A stretch of 43,307 bases of DNA from an uncultured Barnesiella sp. (lineage in GTDB: Bacteria; Bacteroidota; Bacteroidia; Bacteroidales; Barnesiellaceae), in contig CALUFO010000023.1 in NCBI GenBank assembly GCA_944320015.1, positions 1 to 43,307 of the forward strand, written 5' to 3'. The position numbers and the translations under genes are program-made. Shown here one piece after another: positions 25,890 through 34,691 of the stretch. Each line of letters starts with the position of its first letter. The first letter of the stretch is position 1. The notes beneath the pieces were generated by a model. That model had not been told where the DNA came from, ran no database searches, and saw only the letters and a program-made list of their open reading frames with translations.

Positions 25890-25912
25890 CCGATAAAAAT
25901 AACCTACATTTG
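25884..25912 (+). promoter_or_regulatory. Promoter of the M20 deacylase gene
   Basis: TTG (25884-25886), 18 bases, TACATTTG (25905-25912). The -7 box is good; the -33 spacing is slightly short. Initiation near 25918 would leave a leader of about 12 bases before ATG 25930. Confidence 0.65.
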
Positions 25913-25929
25913 CAGAAATCGAAACATAC

Positions 25930-27006
25930 ATGGATTTGAAAGACGAACTCTACTACTCGGCCACAGACCTGTTGCGCCGGCTTATCCAAACCCCCTCCGT
26001 CAGTCGGGAAGAACATGAGGCGGCACAAATTATCGGCGAGGCGTTGCAAAAAAACGGATTCGAGCCACACCGCGCCGGAAACAACGTGTGGGCCCTTGCC
26101 CACGAAATCGACAACGACAAACCCACCATACTGCTCAACTCGCACATCGACACGGTAAAACCCACCGAAAGCTGGACTCGAAACCCTTTTGACCCGATCG
26201 AAGAAGAAAACCGGCTCTATGGATTGGGCAGCAACGATGCCGGAGCAAGCGTGGTCGCCCTGCTGAGTACGTTTGTCCACCTTGCCAAAACCCCTCAACC
26301 CTACAACCTCATCTTTTTAGCCTCGGCCGAGGAGGAGGTATCGGGGGCAAACGGAATAGGTAAAGCTCTGGAACAACTACCCCCTATCGACTTCGCCATC
26401 GTGGGCGAGCCTACCGGAATGCACCCGGCCATATGCGAAAAAGGACTACTCGTGCTCGACTGCGCCACCCACGGCAAAGCCGGCCACGCCGCCCGTGAAG
26501 AGGGAATAAACGCCCTCTACAAAGCGACCGAAGTCATCGAGAAATTACGGAAATATGAATTTCCACTCGTTTCGGAATGGCTGGGGAAAGTAAAACTCAC
26601 AGTTACCCAAATTCAAGCCGGGACTCAACACAACATCGTTCCCGACCGCTGCTCATTCGTAGTCGACGTGCGCACCACCGACCGCTATTCCAACACCCAA
26701 ATCGTGAAAATCCTACAATCCGATTTCCCCGACGTCGAGATTACCCCCCGCTCCCTGAGGCTCAACTCATCGTCCCTCTCGGTGCAACACCCCTTTGTCA
26801 AGCGATGCCTGCTGGCAGGGCGGCAGCCATTCGGGTCGCCCACCCTCTCTGACCAAGCTCTCATGCCGTTTCCATCGGTGAAGATAGGGCCGGGACAATC
26901 GTCACGCTCCCATACCGCCGACGAATATATCGTCACCGACGAAATACGCGAAGCTATCGAGCTATACATCTGCCTGCTCGACCAACTTCATGTCGAGAAA
27001 AATTAA
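25930..27006 (+). CDS. M20-family deacylase, probable N-acyl-ornithine/citrulline deacylase (ArgE-like)
   Basis: A 358-residue M20 metallopeptidase-family protein. Metal ligands fit the family: SHIDTV (His72, Asp74), GLGSNDAGA (Asp103), the catalytic glutamate pair in ASAEEE (about 134-136), VGEPTG (Glu160) and a C-terminal SRSHTADEY histidine. A dimerisation insert lies between about 175 and 285 (ATHGKAGHAA). Relatives in Bacteroidota are annotated as acetylornithine deacetylase or as succinylated-substrate ArgE', and argB nearby makes an arginine role likely. DapE or a general peptidase remain alternatives. Its TAA shares bases with the stop codon of the convergent glycosyltransferase gene. 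Confidence 0.87.
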   Translation: MDLKDELYYSATDLLRRLIQTPSVSREEHEAAQIIGEALQKNGFEPHRAGNNVWALAHEIDNDKPTILLNSHIDTVKPTESWTRNPFDPIEEENRLYGLGSNDAGASVVALLSTFVHLAKTPQPYNLIFLASAEEEVSGANGIGKALEQLPPIDFAIVGEPTGMHPAICEKGLLVLDCATHGKAGHAAREEGINALYKATEVIEKLRKYEFPLVSEWLGKVKLTVTQIQAGTQHNIVPDRCSFVVDVRTTDRYSNTQIVKILQSDFPDVEITPRSLRLNSSSLSVQHPFVKRCLLAGRQPFGSPTLSDQALMPFPSVKIGPGQSSRSHTADEYIVTDEIREAIELYICLLDQLHVEKN

Positions 27007-27947
27007 TGTAGCAACAAGTTGGCCAGTATAGCCGAACCTCGGCCCCCGATCGCCGCATACCGATAGACCAACGGAAGAAAACATTTCAACAGCGTGTCTC
27101 CGCGCGACTCTTTCATCGTCGAGGCATAGATTTCGGCGCCCAACGGACTACCCTCCTTGCGGCACAAACCGGCTACGACCATTTGTTTGTAGCGTAGCAG
27201 CCTGTGCAACCGGCGTTTGTGAGGCGAATCGCTGCGTTCCACATCGGCATGGGCATGAGCGATAGCTCGCAATATATCGGAAGCATTGGGCGCATAGCGA
27301 TACCCCGTAATGCTATCGGCATGGAGATAAACCCGCACCAGCGGAGGCCTCTTAATCCAAACTATTTTGTCGGTGAACAACAACAAACGTATCCCTAAAT
27401 TCCAATCCTCCCAACGCATATAATCTTCGTGCCACCCCCCTACCGCGCGCACCACCGCTGTGCGCGCAGCATAACGAACCGTACCCAAGGTGCTGTGAAA
27501 CAAATGGGGTTCTACCCGCTCGGAAAAAATCGCTTTCGCCACATAAGGCACTCCCGTTTCGGGGATAACCCGTATGGTGCAACCCACAATATCGGTGTCG
27601 GGGCGACGGTCAAAAACCTCCATATACCGGGCTATCGCATCGGGCGCATATTCATCGTCGCTATCGAGAAAGGACACAAACTCCTCCTTCACGCAAGAAA
27701 GCCCTTTGTTTCGAGCTGCCGAAGGGCCTCGCTTCGCCTCTTCGGTCACCGTTACCTCAAAATCGTCGCTCCCATACCGAGCTTTCAACTCCCGGCACAA
27801 AGCCAACGAGCCATCGGTCGAACCATTATCGACCAACACGACATGCAGGGGACGATACGTTTGCGCCACAATCGAAGCAAACGTCCGTACCAACTCTTTC
27901 TCCCGATTATACACGGGAATGACTATTCCTATCCCTGCTCGTTTCAT
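27003..27947 (-). CDS. Family 2 glycosyltransferase
   Basis: A 314-residue GT-A fold glycosyltransferase. It starts MKRAGIGIVIPVYNREKELV and shows VDNGSTDGS (about 39-47) for nucleotide binding, GPSAARNKGL and the metal-binding FLDSDDEY (about 93-100). It transfers a sugar from a nucleotide donor to a glycan acceptor; specificity cannot be inferred. ATG 27947 is chosen because the longer in-frame start at 27965 is a TTG. A TAAGTTTG box at 27953-27960 would start transcription almost on the ATG, so the message may be leaderless. It converges on the M20 gene and overlaps it by four bases. Confidence 0.92.
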   Translation of the reverse strand: MKRAGIGIVIPVYNREKELVRTFASIVAQTYRPLHVVLVDNGSTDGSLALCRELKARYGSDDFEVTVTEEAKRGPSAARNKGLSCVKEEFVSFLDSDDEYAPDAIARYMEVFDRRPDTDIVGCTIRVIPETGVPYVAKAIFSERVEPHLFHSTLGTVRYAARTAVVRAVGGWHEDYMRWEDWNLGIRLLLFTDKIVWIKRPPLVRVYLHADSITGYRYAPNASDILRAIAHAHADVERSDSPHKRRLHRLLRYKQMVVAGLCRKEGSPLGAEIYASTMKESRGDTLLKCFLPLVYRYAAIGGRGSAILANLLLH

Positions 27948-27952
27948 CGATA

Positions 27953-27960
27953 CAAACTTA
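27953..27960 (-). promoter_or_regulatory. Possible -7 box of the family 2 glycosyltransferase gene
   Basis: On the minus strand, TAAGTTTG. The expected initiation point, six to seven bases downstream, coincides with the ATG at 27947, implying a leaderless message. No TTTG is seen at the -33 spacing, so confidence is limited. Confidence 0.45.
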
Positions 27961-28052
27961 CGCAAAAATCTTCATTTTTATGACAGCTCAATAAAAAATC
28001 AAGGCCTTTTGAATTTTTGGCCGAGCTGTATCTTATATATTTAATATAGTGG

Positions 28053-28097
28053 CAAAACAAGGGCGGCAAAAAGAATCGGAAACCCTCTTTGCCGCCC
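28053..28097 (-). terminator. Intrinsic terminator after the DUF4251 gene
   Basis: On the minus strand, GGGCGGCAAA (28097-28088) pairs perfectly with TTTGCCGCCC (28070-28061), then TTGTTTTG. A strong 10-base stem lies 20 bases after the DUF4251 stop codon, separating it from the downstream glycosyltransferase gene. Confidence 0.8.
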
Positions 28098-28117
28098 TTC
28101 TCCTTTACCGGAAAAGA

Positions 28118-28693
28118 TTAAAAAGAAGAACCTTTGAAGACCTCGGAAAGCGCCGTCGGTACCAGACGGCCGTTCAATGTTATCCGGTTCGAATGGAAGT
28201 TGGGATTCACCGTCACCGTAGCCGAGTTCCCTCCTTTGTATAGCCAAATATCGACCGAGGCCGAAATCCCTGCGCCCATGACATTCATCGAGAAAAACAC
28301 ATTCCCGTTCTTCTCGGTCTTCATCTTGATATTCGAGGCCGTGCCTTCCACCGTTATACCGCCTACGCCATTAGGGCCGCCTCCGTTAAACGGGGCTATC
28401 TGAACGACGGCTTTGCTATCCGACAAAGAAATGAAATTGGTTGTGGACGAAACAAACGCCAGACCTCCCCGTTTGAACTGTATCTGGTCGGCCTCCAACA
28501 CAAAATCCAAATTTTCCAATGCGTTCGCAGCATTCACATAGTCAATCGAATCCTGAATCGCCTCCAATTGCTTTTGAAGCTCGCGTGAACAGGCGCTTTC
28601 CTGCTCTTCTTTCGTATAAATACGTTTTTCCGATTGCGCATATACCGGCACACCCAGCGCCAATATCGCCATAAAAAGAAATAACTTTTTCAT
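28118..28693 (-). CDS. Exported DUF4251-family protein
   Basis: A 191-residue protein with a clear signal peptide (MKKLFLFMAILALGVPVYAQ) cleaved after about residue 19-20. A charged helical stretch (about 22-60) follows, then a beta-rich domain with VVQIAPFNGGGPNGVGGITVEG and NPNFHSNRITLNGRL, typical of DUF4251, a family found mainly in Bacteroidota. No lipobox is present, so it is probably periplasmic. The function of the family is unknown. It stands alone, divergent from the GT-B glycosyltransferase pair and closed by its own terminator. Confidence 0.85.
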   Translation of the reverse strand: MKKLFLFMAILALGVPVYAQSEKRIYTKEEQESACSRELQKQLEAIQDSIDYVNAANALENLDFVLEADQIQFKRGGLAFVSSTTNFISLSDSKAVVQIAPFNGGGPNGVGGITVEGTASNIKMKTEKNGNVFFSMNVMGAGISASVDIWLYKGGNSATVTVNPNFHSNRITLNGRLVPTALSEVFKGSSF

Positions 28694-28824
28694 CTTAATA
28701 TATATTTAACCTAAAACTATATAGTTCAGTACAAAAAACATGCCAGTCACCATTCCTGCCAACCGAGATATTTCCCGTCTATTTATTTCAACACTCGGGT
28801 CTCAACTTTTCTACAAAATTTTAT

Positions 28825-28832
28825 TACTTTTG
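28825..28832 (+). promoter_or_regulatory. -7 box upstream of the GT-B pair
   Basis: TACTTTTG fits TAnnTTTG, with initiation expected near 28839 and a leader of about 25 bases. No TTTG at the -33 position. Confidence 0.5.
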
Positions 28833-28863
28833 TCGATATACGAAACATCGTCCAAACATAGCC

Positions 28864-29967
28864 ATGAACATACTTTTCGTCTACTTCGACAAAATCATTC
28901 AGAACGACAACATGTACGTCAAGTCCCTATGCGAGGAGATACGACGACAAAATGGCTCCATAGAATGTAGTATCGATGCCTTTTGGAATTCCACCCGAAA
29001 ATACGACATCGTCCACATTCAGTTTCCCGAAGTCATTTTCAAATGGCGGCAACCCTCCGATAACGGGTTAAAAGCTCTACGACAACGAATCGCTCGACTG
29101 AAAAGCATGGGAACCAAAATCGTATATACCCGCCATGACGCTATCCCGCATTATTGCACGGACAAAAACAAATTGGAACTATATCGTATCGTCGAAACTC
29201 AAAGCAATGCGATTATTCATTTGGGAGAATATAGCCGACAAGAGTTCGCCCGCATATATCCCGAAAACACGGCTCGGCATTTCGTCATACCTCATCACAT
29301 ATATGATTCATGTGGATATGCATTCCCTTCGAAATTGACCTCCCGCAATAAGCTGGGACTACCGACCGATAAATTCATCATTCTCACTTTTGGGAGTTAC
29401 CGCAACGAAGAAGAACAGCGCCTTGTCGTCGATGCTTTCGAGCATTTACCCATGTCGGATAAGTTCCTATTGGCTCCCGGTTTCTACAACAGTTGTTTTA
29501 TCAACCGTAAAACACCCATACAAAATCTGCTGCGATACCGAACTCAAAAAAAGAAATTCCGGCTCGACACGAATAGAGCTTTACAACTACACGAGAAAAT
29601 ATCGAATACCGAGCTTCCTTACTACTTCTCGGCCGCAGATATCGTTCTGATTCAACGTAAAGAGATTCTCAACTCGGGCAATGTTCCTATGGCTCTTTTC
29701 TTTCATAAAGTCGTCGCAGGACCCAAATTCGGGAATATCGGCGAACTTCTCGATTTAACGGGAAATCCTACTTTCGACCTCACCGACAGTCATTCGGTTA
29801 TCGAAGCTGTCGCTCATGCCCGACAATTAGCAAATACAGGATATGGAGAAAAGAATGCAGAATTTGCCCGACAAAATATGAATACGGAACTTATCGCACA
29901 GAAAACGATTCTATGTTACCAACAAATCTATAACTTAACTCTGCATGAAAATCCTACTGATCGGTGA
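28864..29967 (+). CDS. GT-B fold glycosyltransferase
   Basis: A 367-residue predicted cytoplasmic glycosyltransferase. It begins MNILFVYFDKIIQNDNMYVK, a GT4-style N-terminal Rossmann start, and continues with YDIVHIQFPE and IVYTRHDAIPHY. The second domain has FIILTFGSYRNEEEQ and a short ELPYYFSAADIVLIQRKEILNSGN region, where the usual E-x7-E appears as a looser acidic pattern. No signal or membrane segment. It overlaps the next glycosyltransferase by 23 bases, so the two are translationally linked. Base composition looks more A/T-rich than the flanking operons, as is common in acquired surface-glycan genes. Donor and acceptor are unknown. Confidence 0.85.
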   Translation: MNILFVYFDKIIQNDNMYVKSLCEEIRRQNGSIECSIDAFWNSTRKYDIVHIQFPEVIFKWRQPSDNGLKALRQRIARLKSMGTKIVYTRHDAIPHYCTDKNKLELYRIVETQSNAIIHLGEYSRQEFARIYPENTARHFVIPHHIYDSCGYAFPSKLTSRNKLGLPTDKFIILTFGSYRNEEEQRLVVDAFEHLPMSDKFLLAPGFYNSCFINRKTPIQNLLRYRTQKKKFRLDTNRALQLHEKISNTELPYYFSAADIVLIQRKEILNSGNVPMALFFHKVVAGPKFGNIGELLDLTGNPTFDLTDSHSVIEAVAHARQLANTGYGEKNAEFARQNMNTELIAQKTILCYQQIYNLTLHENPTDR

Positions 29968-31045
29968 AGCCAGCAACTTACACTGGACATTGGCCGAAGG
30001 GCTTCGAGCCAATGGTCACACGGTGACAGTCGTTTCTCACGGTAGCCACTGGCTCAACAACAAACGAGATGTCAGTATCGTTCGTCGAGGATATGATCTG
30101 TTTCATTCCATACAGTACATGGCGGATATTATACGACATCTCCCGCAAATGAGAGGGTATGATGTTGTCCAAGTAACTAATCCTGTCTTTTTTGATTTAC
30201 GGCCAGAAAAAAATTGGGCTATTTTTAAATACCTGAAAAAGCACAACAAAAAGATATTCCTCGATGCTCTCGCCATAGACCACTATTATGTAAAAACATG
30301 CTTGGACGGCAAAACCTTTCGTTACTCCGACTTCTTCGTCGGAGACCGACCGCTCCCGCATCCCGAACGAGAAAAAATGCTTGCGGCATGGATAGACGGT
30401 CCCAACGAGCGACCCAATATCGAAATGGCCCAAGAAGCCAATGGTATCATTGCCTGTCTATATGAATATTATGCAGCATACCAGCCCGAATATGCCGACA
30501 AGTTAGCCTATATCCCCATACCCATTAACCTGTCGATCAATCCTTTCCACCCGATAAAAAGCACACCAGAGGTCGTTAAGTTCTTCATCGGAATACAACA
30601 ACACCGCACAGCGATAAAAGGAACCGACATATTACTCGACGTACTTCGAGAAATTCATGATAAATACCCCCGCGAAAGCCATATACAAAAAGTCGTTTCC
30701 GTACCGTTCGACGAATACAACAAACTACTGGTAGATTGTCATATCCTTCTGGACCAACTCTATTCCTATACACCCGCAACCAATGCGCTGGCAGCTATGG
30801 CACGAGGCATTATAGCCGTAAGCGGAGCCGAACCCGAATTTTATAATTTTATCGGAGAACAAAAGCTACGGCCTATTATCAACGTATTACCCGACCGAAA
30901 CGATATATTCAAACAACTGGAAAATCTGATTATACACCGGGATCAATTACCGAGACTATCGACCGAAAGTAGACAATTCGTAGAAAAATATCACGACCAT
31001 GTAAAAGTAGCCCGGCAATATCTTGAATTTTGGGAGAAGCACTGA
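29945..31045 (+). CDS. GT-B fold glycosyltransferase, second of the pair
   Basis: A 366-residue protein starting MKILLIGEASNLHWTLAEGLRANGHTVTVVSHG, a typical N-terminal domain of GT4-like enzymes. Later blocks are FFIGIQQHRTAIKGTDILLD (start of the second domain), a drifted CHILLDQLYSYTPATNALAAMARG nucleotide-sugar region, and AVSGAEPEFY, where the second glutamate of an E-x7-E pattern may lie. It starts inside the 3' end of the previous gene and ends on the base next to the flippase stop codon on the opposite strand. It likely acts on the same glycan as its partner. No sugar specificity can be read. Confidence 0.84.
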   Translation: MKILLIGEASNLHWTLAEGLRANGHTVTVVSHGSHWLNNKRDVSIVRRGYDLFHSIQYMADIIRHLPQMRGYDVVQVTNPVFFDLRPEKNWAIFKYLKKHNKKIFLDALAIDHYYVKTCLDGKTFRYSDFFVGDRPLPHPEREKMLAAWIDGPNERPNIEMAQEANGIIACLYEYYAAYQPEYADKLAYIPIPINLSINPFHPIKSTPEVVKFFIGIQQHRTAIKGTDILLDVLREIHDKYPRESHIQKVVSVPFDEYNKLLVDCHILLDQLYSYTPATNALAAMARGIIAVSGAEPEFYNFIGEQKLRPIINVLPDRNDIFKQLENLIIHRDQLPRLSTESRQFVEKYHDHVKVARQYLEFWEKH

Positions 31046-32500
31046 TTATTCCGATTTACGGAATATCTTCTTTTTCAACTGAAATCCGGTAAAAAGACAA
31101 ATAAATGCGGTCAGACTGTAAGCCCCCGCCAAACAATCGTTCGACCACAACAGCCAAACGAAATAACATAAAGAACTATAACCAAAAAGAGAGACGAACA
31201 TTCGCACCGGAATATGTAACCCAAATTTCAGATGACAAACTATATAAATCCCTGTCATCGAAAACAGATAGGCCAACAAATAGGCCACCCCGACACCCTG
31301 TAACCCCCAATGGGTATACCCGACAAGATACATTACGAACATCAAGGAATCGGCTACGATTTCCGTTATTAAAAAAATACGACCTGCTCCCTTCGCCAAC
31401 AGGACGAAACTCACGCTCCACGAAAAAGCCCGGAAAAGCATGCCCAATACAGCCCACGAAATATACCCGCTGATGGCTAAAAACGCAGGTGTATATAATA
31501 TATGTATAATCAGATTCTGAAAAATCAGGAATAACGAAATGACAGGAGCCAATATCAACAACGACGTTTCCACTTGCCGGGTCACATGTTCCGACAACAA
31601 TACTTTATCCTCGCAGACAGCCGATAAACGGGGATAATATTCCATAGACATAGCCGTAAAAACCAAACCCACATACTGCATGACCAACGTATAACCCGCT
31701 TGAAAAAAACCTACCTCTCCGGTTCCTCCTCTATCGTTGAGCCATGCGACGAACAGATAGGAATACAAGGTCGTGACAAATCCGCTTACCGTCATATAAA
31801 TACCCAACGAAGCAATATTCTTTCCCTGCCGATAAGTCTCGGTCCAACTCATCTTTACCGGCTTTACCTTCATCTTCCTACCCAACGAAACAGTCACGAC
31901 CCAAATGGAAAATGTATGTGCGATAATGGCGGGGACGATACCCGAAATACCGAAAAAATAAAACAAGGGTAAAGAGAGCAATAAAGCGAAAAAAGACCCT
32001 AAGACAGAACATCTCGCCAAAACCCGCAAACGTTCAGATGCCTGAATCACCGCCCGTTCCCCCTCGGTAAGAGTCGTAAACAACAACGTACACGACAAAA
32101 AAACGTACCCCCATATATGGGTATCGTCACCAAACGTATATCGGCTTAACAACGGAGCGAAAGTCAGCATAACGACCGCTCCCAACAACCCGGTGAACCA
32201 AATCCAACGACGCACGACAGACACCAATTCGGCAAACCGACTTTCGTCCCCCGATTTAAACGCTTTGGATAAATCCCTCACGGAACTCGTTCCGATTCCC
32301 AATCTTGTCAACGAGGAAATCATCTCGACGGTATTGTTATACAGCCCGATGATACCCACACCCTCGGCTCCCAACCATATAGCGACCAATTTCGTTTTGA
32401 TAATCGAGCAGAGAATGGTAAATACCTGTGTACCGCCGAAAAGTCCGGTAGCCTTCACGATCGTGCGATAGATATTTTTTTTCTCCTCCCCGCCGGTCAT
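31046..32500 (-). CDS. Oligosaccharide flippase (Wzx-like, MATE/MOP superfamily)
   Basis: A 484-residue polytopic inner-membrane protein with about 12 hydrophobic segments. It starts with IVKATGLFGGTQVFTILCSIIKTKLVAIWLG, typical of Wzx/polysaccharide-exporter proteins, and has GAEGVGIIGLYN. Such proteins flip lipid-linked oligosaccharide repeat units from the cytoplasmic to the periplasmic face. Its first codons overlap the end of the GNAT gene (ATGA). It is the last gene of what looks like a six-gene minus-strand unit starting at dut, and it abuts the GT-B gene tail to tail. Confidence 0.9.
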   Translation of the reverse strand: MTGGEEKKNIYRTIVKATGLFGGTQVFTILCSIIKTKLVAIWLGAEGVGIIGLYNNTVEMISSLTRLGIGTSSVRDLSKAFKSGDESRFAELVSVVRRWIWFTGLLGAVVMLTFAPLLSRYTFGDDTHIWGYVFLSCTLLFTTLTEGERAVIQASERLRVLARCSVLGSFFALLLSLPLFYFFGISGIVPAIIAHTFSIWVVTVSLGRKMKVKPVKMSWTETYRQGKNIASLGIYMTVSGFVTTLYSYLFVAWLNDRGGTGEVGFFQAGYTLVMQYVGLVFTAMSMEYYPRLSAVCEDKVLLSEHVTRQVETSLLILAPVISLFLIFQNLIIHILYTPAFLAISGYISWAVLGMLFRAFSWSVSFVLLAKGAGRIFLITEIVADSLMFVMYLVGYTHWGLQGVGVAYLLAYLFSMTGIYIVCHLKFGLHIPVRMFVSLFGYSSLCYFVWLLWSNDCLAGAYSLTAFICLFTGFQLKKKIFRKSE

Positions 32501-33432
32501 AGCGTTATCTCGTATATATCATAAGCAACCCCTCGCCCGCCGAATCCCTCTTTTTGAGCGATAAGCCCCTCGTTCAGATAGTGCCCCATATCTTCCGTCG
32601 ACTGACCGAAATCGAACCATTTCCTATCGGCGAAAACTTCACCTATAAGCCGGGCGTACAACAAATCGAGAGCACCCGATGCTTTCCCTTCTGCCGAAGC
32701 AGAAGTATATTGCGCATGCGCCACGATTCCCGTATCATAAATGACGCTCCCCGCCAATATCTCGTCCCCCCTCATCGTCACGAAATGACGAATCCGGTCG
32801 GGGAACCGACTATGCAACAACACGATTTCGTCCAACGAGTGAACAGGTTTCACATGAAACCGCTCTTGCAAATTGGCATCTAAAACTTTCCAAAAAGGAG
32901 AGAAATCGGTGGTCTCGACTACCCGCAACCCGGCTTGCTCGGCCTTCTTCATTCGGCTGCGCCGGTCGGCGCGCAACCGCAACGGACAATCCAACTGCAC
33001 CGTCGAAGAAATGTTACTTCCTATCCAACGGGCGTTCAACCGGAATAACGCATATAAATCGCCCTCCGACGGATAGCGATGATAAATGTGGGGCACACAC
33101 TTGTACACCCACTTGACAACACCATCTTCCCGCAAGAAATCAACAATGTGCTGCATAATCGCCAAAATCTGCGCCGTGGTATTACGGGTCGTTACGACGA
33201 GCCCGCCATAAGTAAGGCCGGCATGCGAGTACAACACATCGCCCGAACGGTTCGCCGGTAACAAGGCCAACAATTTATTACCGTCATAAACCAAGAGAGA
33301 ATAATCCGTAAAGCGATCGACATGATACTCCATATACTCCCGCAAAAACAAAAACGTACCGTTCGACGATTCGGATACGAAATCATTCCAATCCCTATGA
33401 TAAGCCGCAGTGTACCGATGTATTTCTATCAT
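32497..33432 (-). CDS. GNAT/FemAB-like acyl- or aminoacyltransferase
   Basis: A 311-residue protein of the GNAT superfamily, similar to FemAB/BioF2-like acetyltransferases found in polysaccharide loci. The C-terminal half has the acyltransferase core: FVTMRGDEILAGSVIYDTG, followed by the helix GALDLLYARLIGEVF and WFDFGQSTEDMG. The N-terminal half includes SNGTFLFLREYMEYH. Coupling to the flippase gene (4-base overlap) suggests it adds an acyl or amino-acyl group to a lipid-linked sugar before export. It lies 17 bases after the EnvC-like gene. The precise substrate is unknown. Confidence 0.82.
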   Translation of the reverse strand: MIEIHRYTAAYHRDWNDFVSESSNGTFLFLREYMEYHVDRFTDYSLLVYDGNKLLALLPANRSGDVLYSHAGLTYGGLVVTTRNTTAQILAIMQHIVDFLREDGVVKWVYKCVPHIYHRYPSEGDLYALFRLNARWIGSNISSTVQLDCPLRLRADRRSRMKKAEQAGLRVVETTDFSPFWKVLDANLQERFHVKPVHSLDEIVLLHSRFPDRIRHFVTMRGDEILAGSVIYDTGIVAHAQYTSASAEGKASGALDLLYARLIGEVFADRKWFDFGQSTEDMGHYLNEGLIAQKEGFGGRGVAYDIYEITL

Positions 33433-33449
33433 ACGAATCTTGTTTTATT

Positions 33450-34691
33450 TTACAAATTCAGCCATAGCTCCGGATTCAGTTTCGTACGTTCTTTCCACAA
33501 TTGGAAAGTAAGAATCGTACGATTGCCGTCCTGAGAGTCGGAATAAATCTTTCCCAGATTCTGCCCGGTAGTCACCTTCTCGCCTGCCCGCACATATACT
33601 TCGCTCAGGTTGGCATAAATCGTGAGGTAATTGCCATGACGCACAATAATCGTGCTGTTATACCCCGGGGTCACGAATATACGGGAGACCACACCGTTGA
33701 ATACCGCCCGGGCTCTCGTTCCCGGTGTGGTTTCTATATCGATTCCGCTGTTTTCGGTCTGTACATACCGCAGCTCGGGGTGCTGCTGACGGCCAAAACG
33801 CGCCACGATTTTATAGCTACCCGACAAGGGGAACGGCAACTTCCCTTTATTTTTCTCAAAGCTGCCCGAAAGGGCCAACTCCTCTTTGGTCATCTTATAC
33901 CCTTTGGTCGAGCGCTTGGCGGTGGAAGTTCCCCCTTCGGCCTTGTCGGCTCTATCGGATGACTTGCGCTCTTCCTCGGCGATCAATTGTTCCAACTTGC
34001 GATCCAACTCCCGAGCCTGTTTGCGCTTGCGCTCGATCTCTTTTTTCAACTGCCGCTCTTGTTTCTTCAAGCCGGCGATCAAAGTCCGTTTGCTACCCTC
34101 CTGTTTTTCAAGCACTTCGGCCTCGGCATTTCGTTCTTTTAGGACGGCATTTTTCTCGGCGACACTTTTGGCCAGCTCTTTCTGCAACTCTTCCAGTTGC
34201 TTTTTCCGCTCGGCTATTTCTTCGGCTTGCCGCTTCCGCCACGCCGAATACTCTTTCAAATAGCGAGCCCGGCGGTACGACTGGCTCAACGACGAGGCCG
34301 AGAAGATAAACATCAACTCGTCATACTCCGACCGTCGATGCCCCATACGCTTCACCGCTTTGGCATAACTTCGTTTCTTGGCGGTCAAGTCTTTTTGTAA
34401 TAGATAGATTGTGTCCTTCACCGCCCGCTGCTTGCGATTGATAGCCGCTATCTCCCTGTTTATCTTTGCAATGAGATTACGCTGTTGCCTTATTTCGGCC
34501 GTGATGCTGTTCAACTCGTTCAGCGAACTCTTGGCGTTACGCAATGTTTTATTGAGTTTTTTGTTCGTCTCGTTCAATTCTTTCAATGTCTGCTCCCTAT
34601 TTTTACGCAGCTTCTCCATTTCGAGAGTCTGCGAAAAGAGCATCGACGAAACGCCCAAGCACAAACATAAGATAACTAAAACCCTTTTCAT
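33450..34691 (-). CDS. EnvC-like murein hydrolase activator with degenerate LytM domain
   Basis: A 413-residue exported protein: signal peptide (about 1-20, ending SSMLFSQ), long coiled coil (about 22-260) and a C-terminal LytM/M23 fold (about 295-413). The zinc ligands of active LytM enzymes are missing: HxGxD reads NSGID, the Tyr-Ala-His motif reads YANLS, and HxH reads LTF before QLW. This is the EnvC/NlpD pattern, where the domain activates amidases instead of cutting peptidoglycan itself. The ATG at 34691 overlaps the DUF4292 stop codon (ATGA) and is preferred over a longer frame that would run back into DUF4292. It is likely needed for cell separation. Confidence 0.93.
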   Translation of the reverse strand: MKRVLVILCLCLGVSSMLFSQTLEMEKLRKNREQTLKELNETNKKLNKTLRNAKSSLNELNSITAEIRQQRNLIAKINREIAAINRKQRAVKDTIYLLQKDLTAKKRSYAKAVKRMGHRRSEYDELMFIFSASSLSQSYRRARYLKEYSAWRKRQAEEIAERKKQLEELQKELAKSVAEKNAVLKERNAEAEVLEKQEGSKRTLIAGLKKQERQLKKEIERKRKQARELDRKLEQLIAEEERKSSDRADKAEGGTSTAKRSTKGYKMTKEELALSGSFEKNKGKLPFPLSGSYKIVARFGRQQHPELRYVQTENSGIDIETTPGTRARAVFNGVVSRIFVTPGYNSTIIVRHGNYLTIYANLSEVYVRAGEKVTTGQNLGKIYSDSQDGNRTILTFQLWKERTKLNPELWLNL

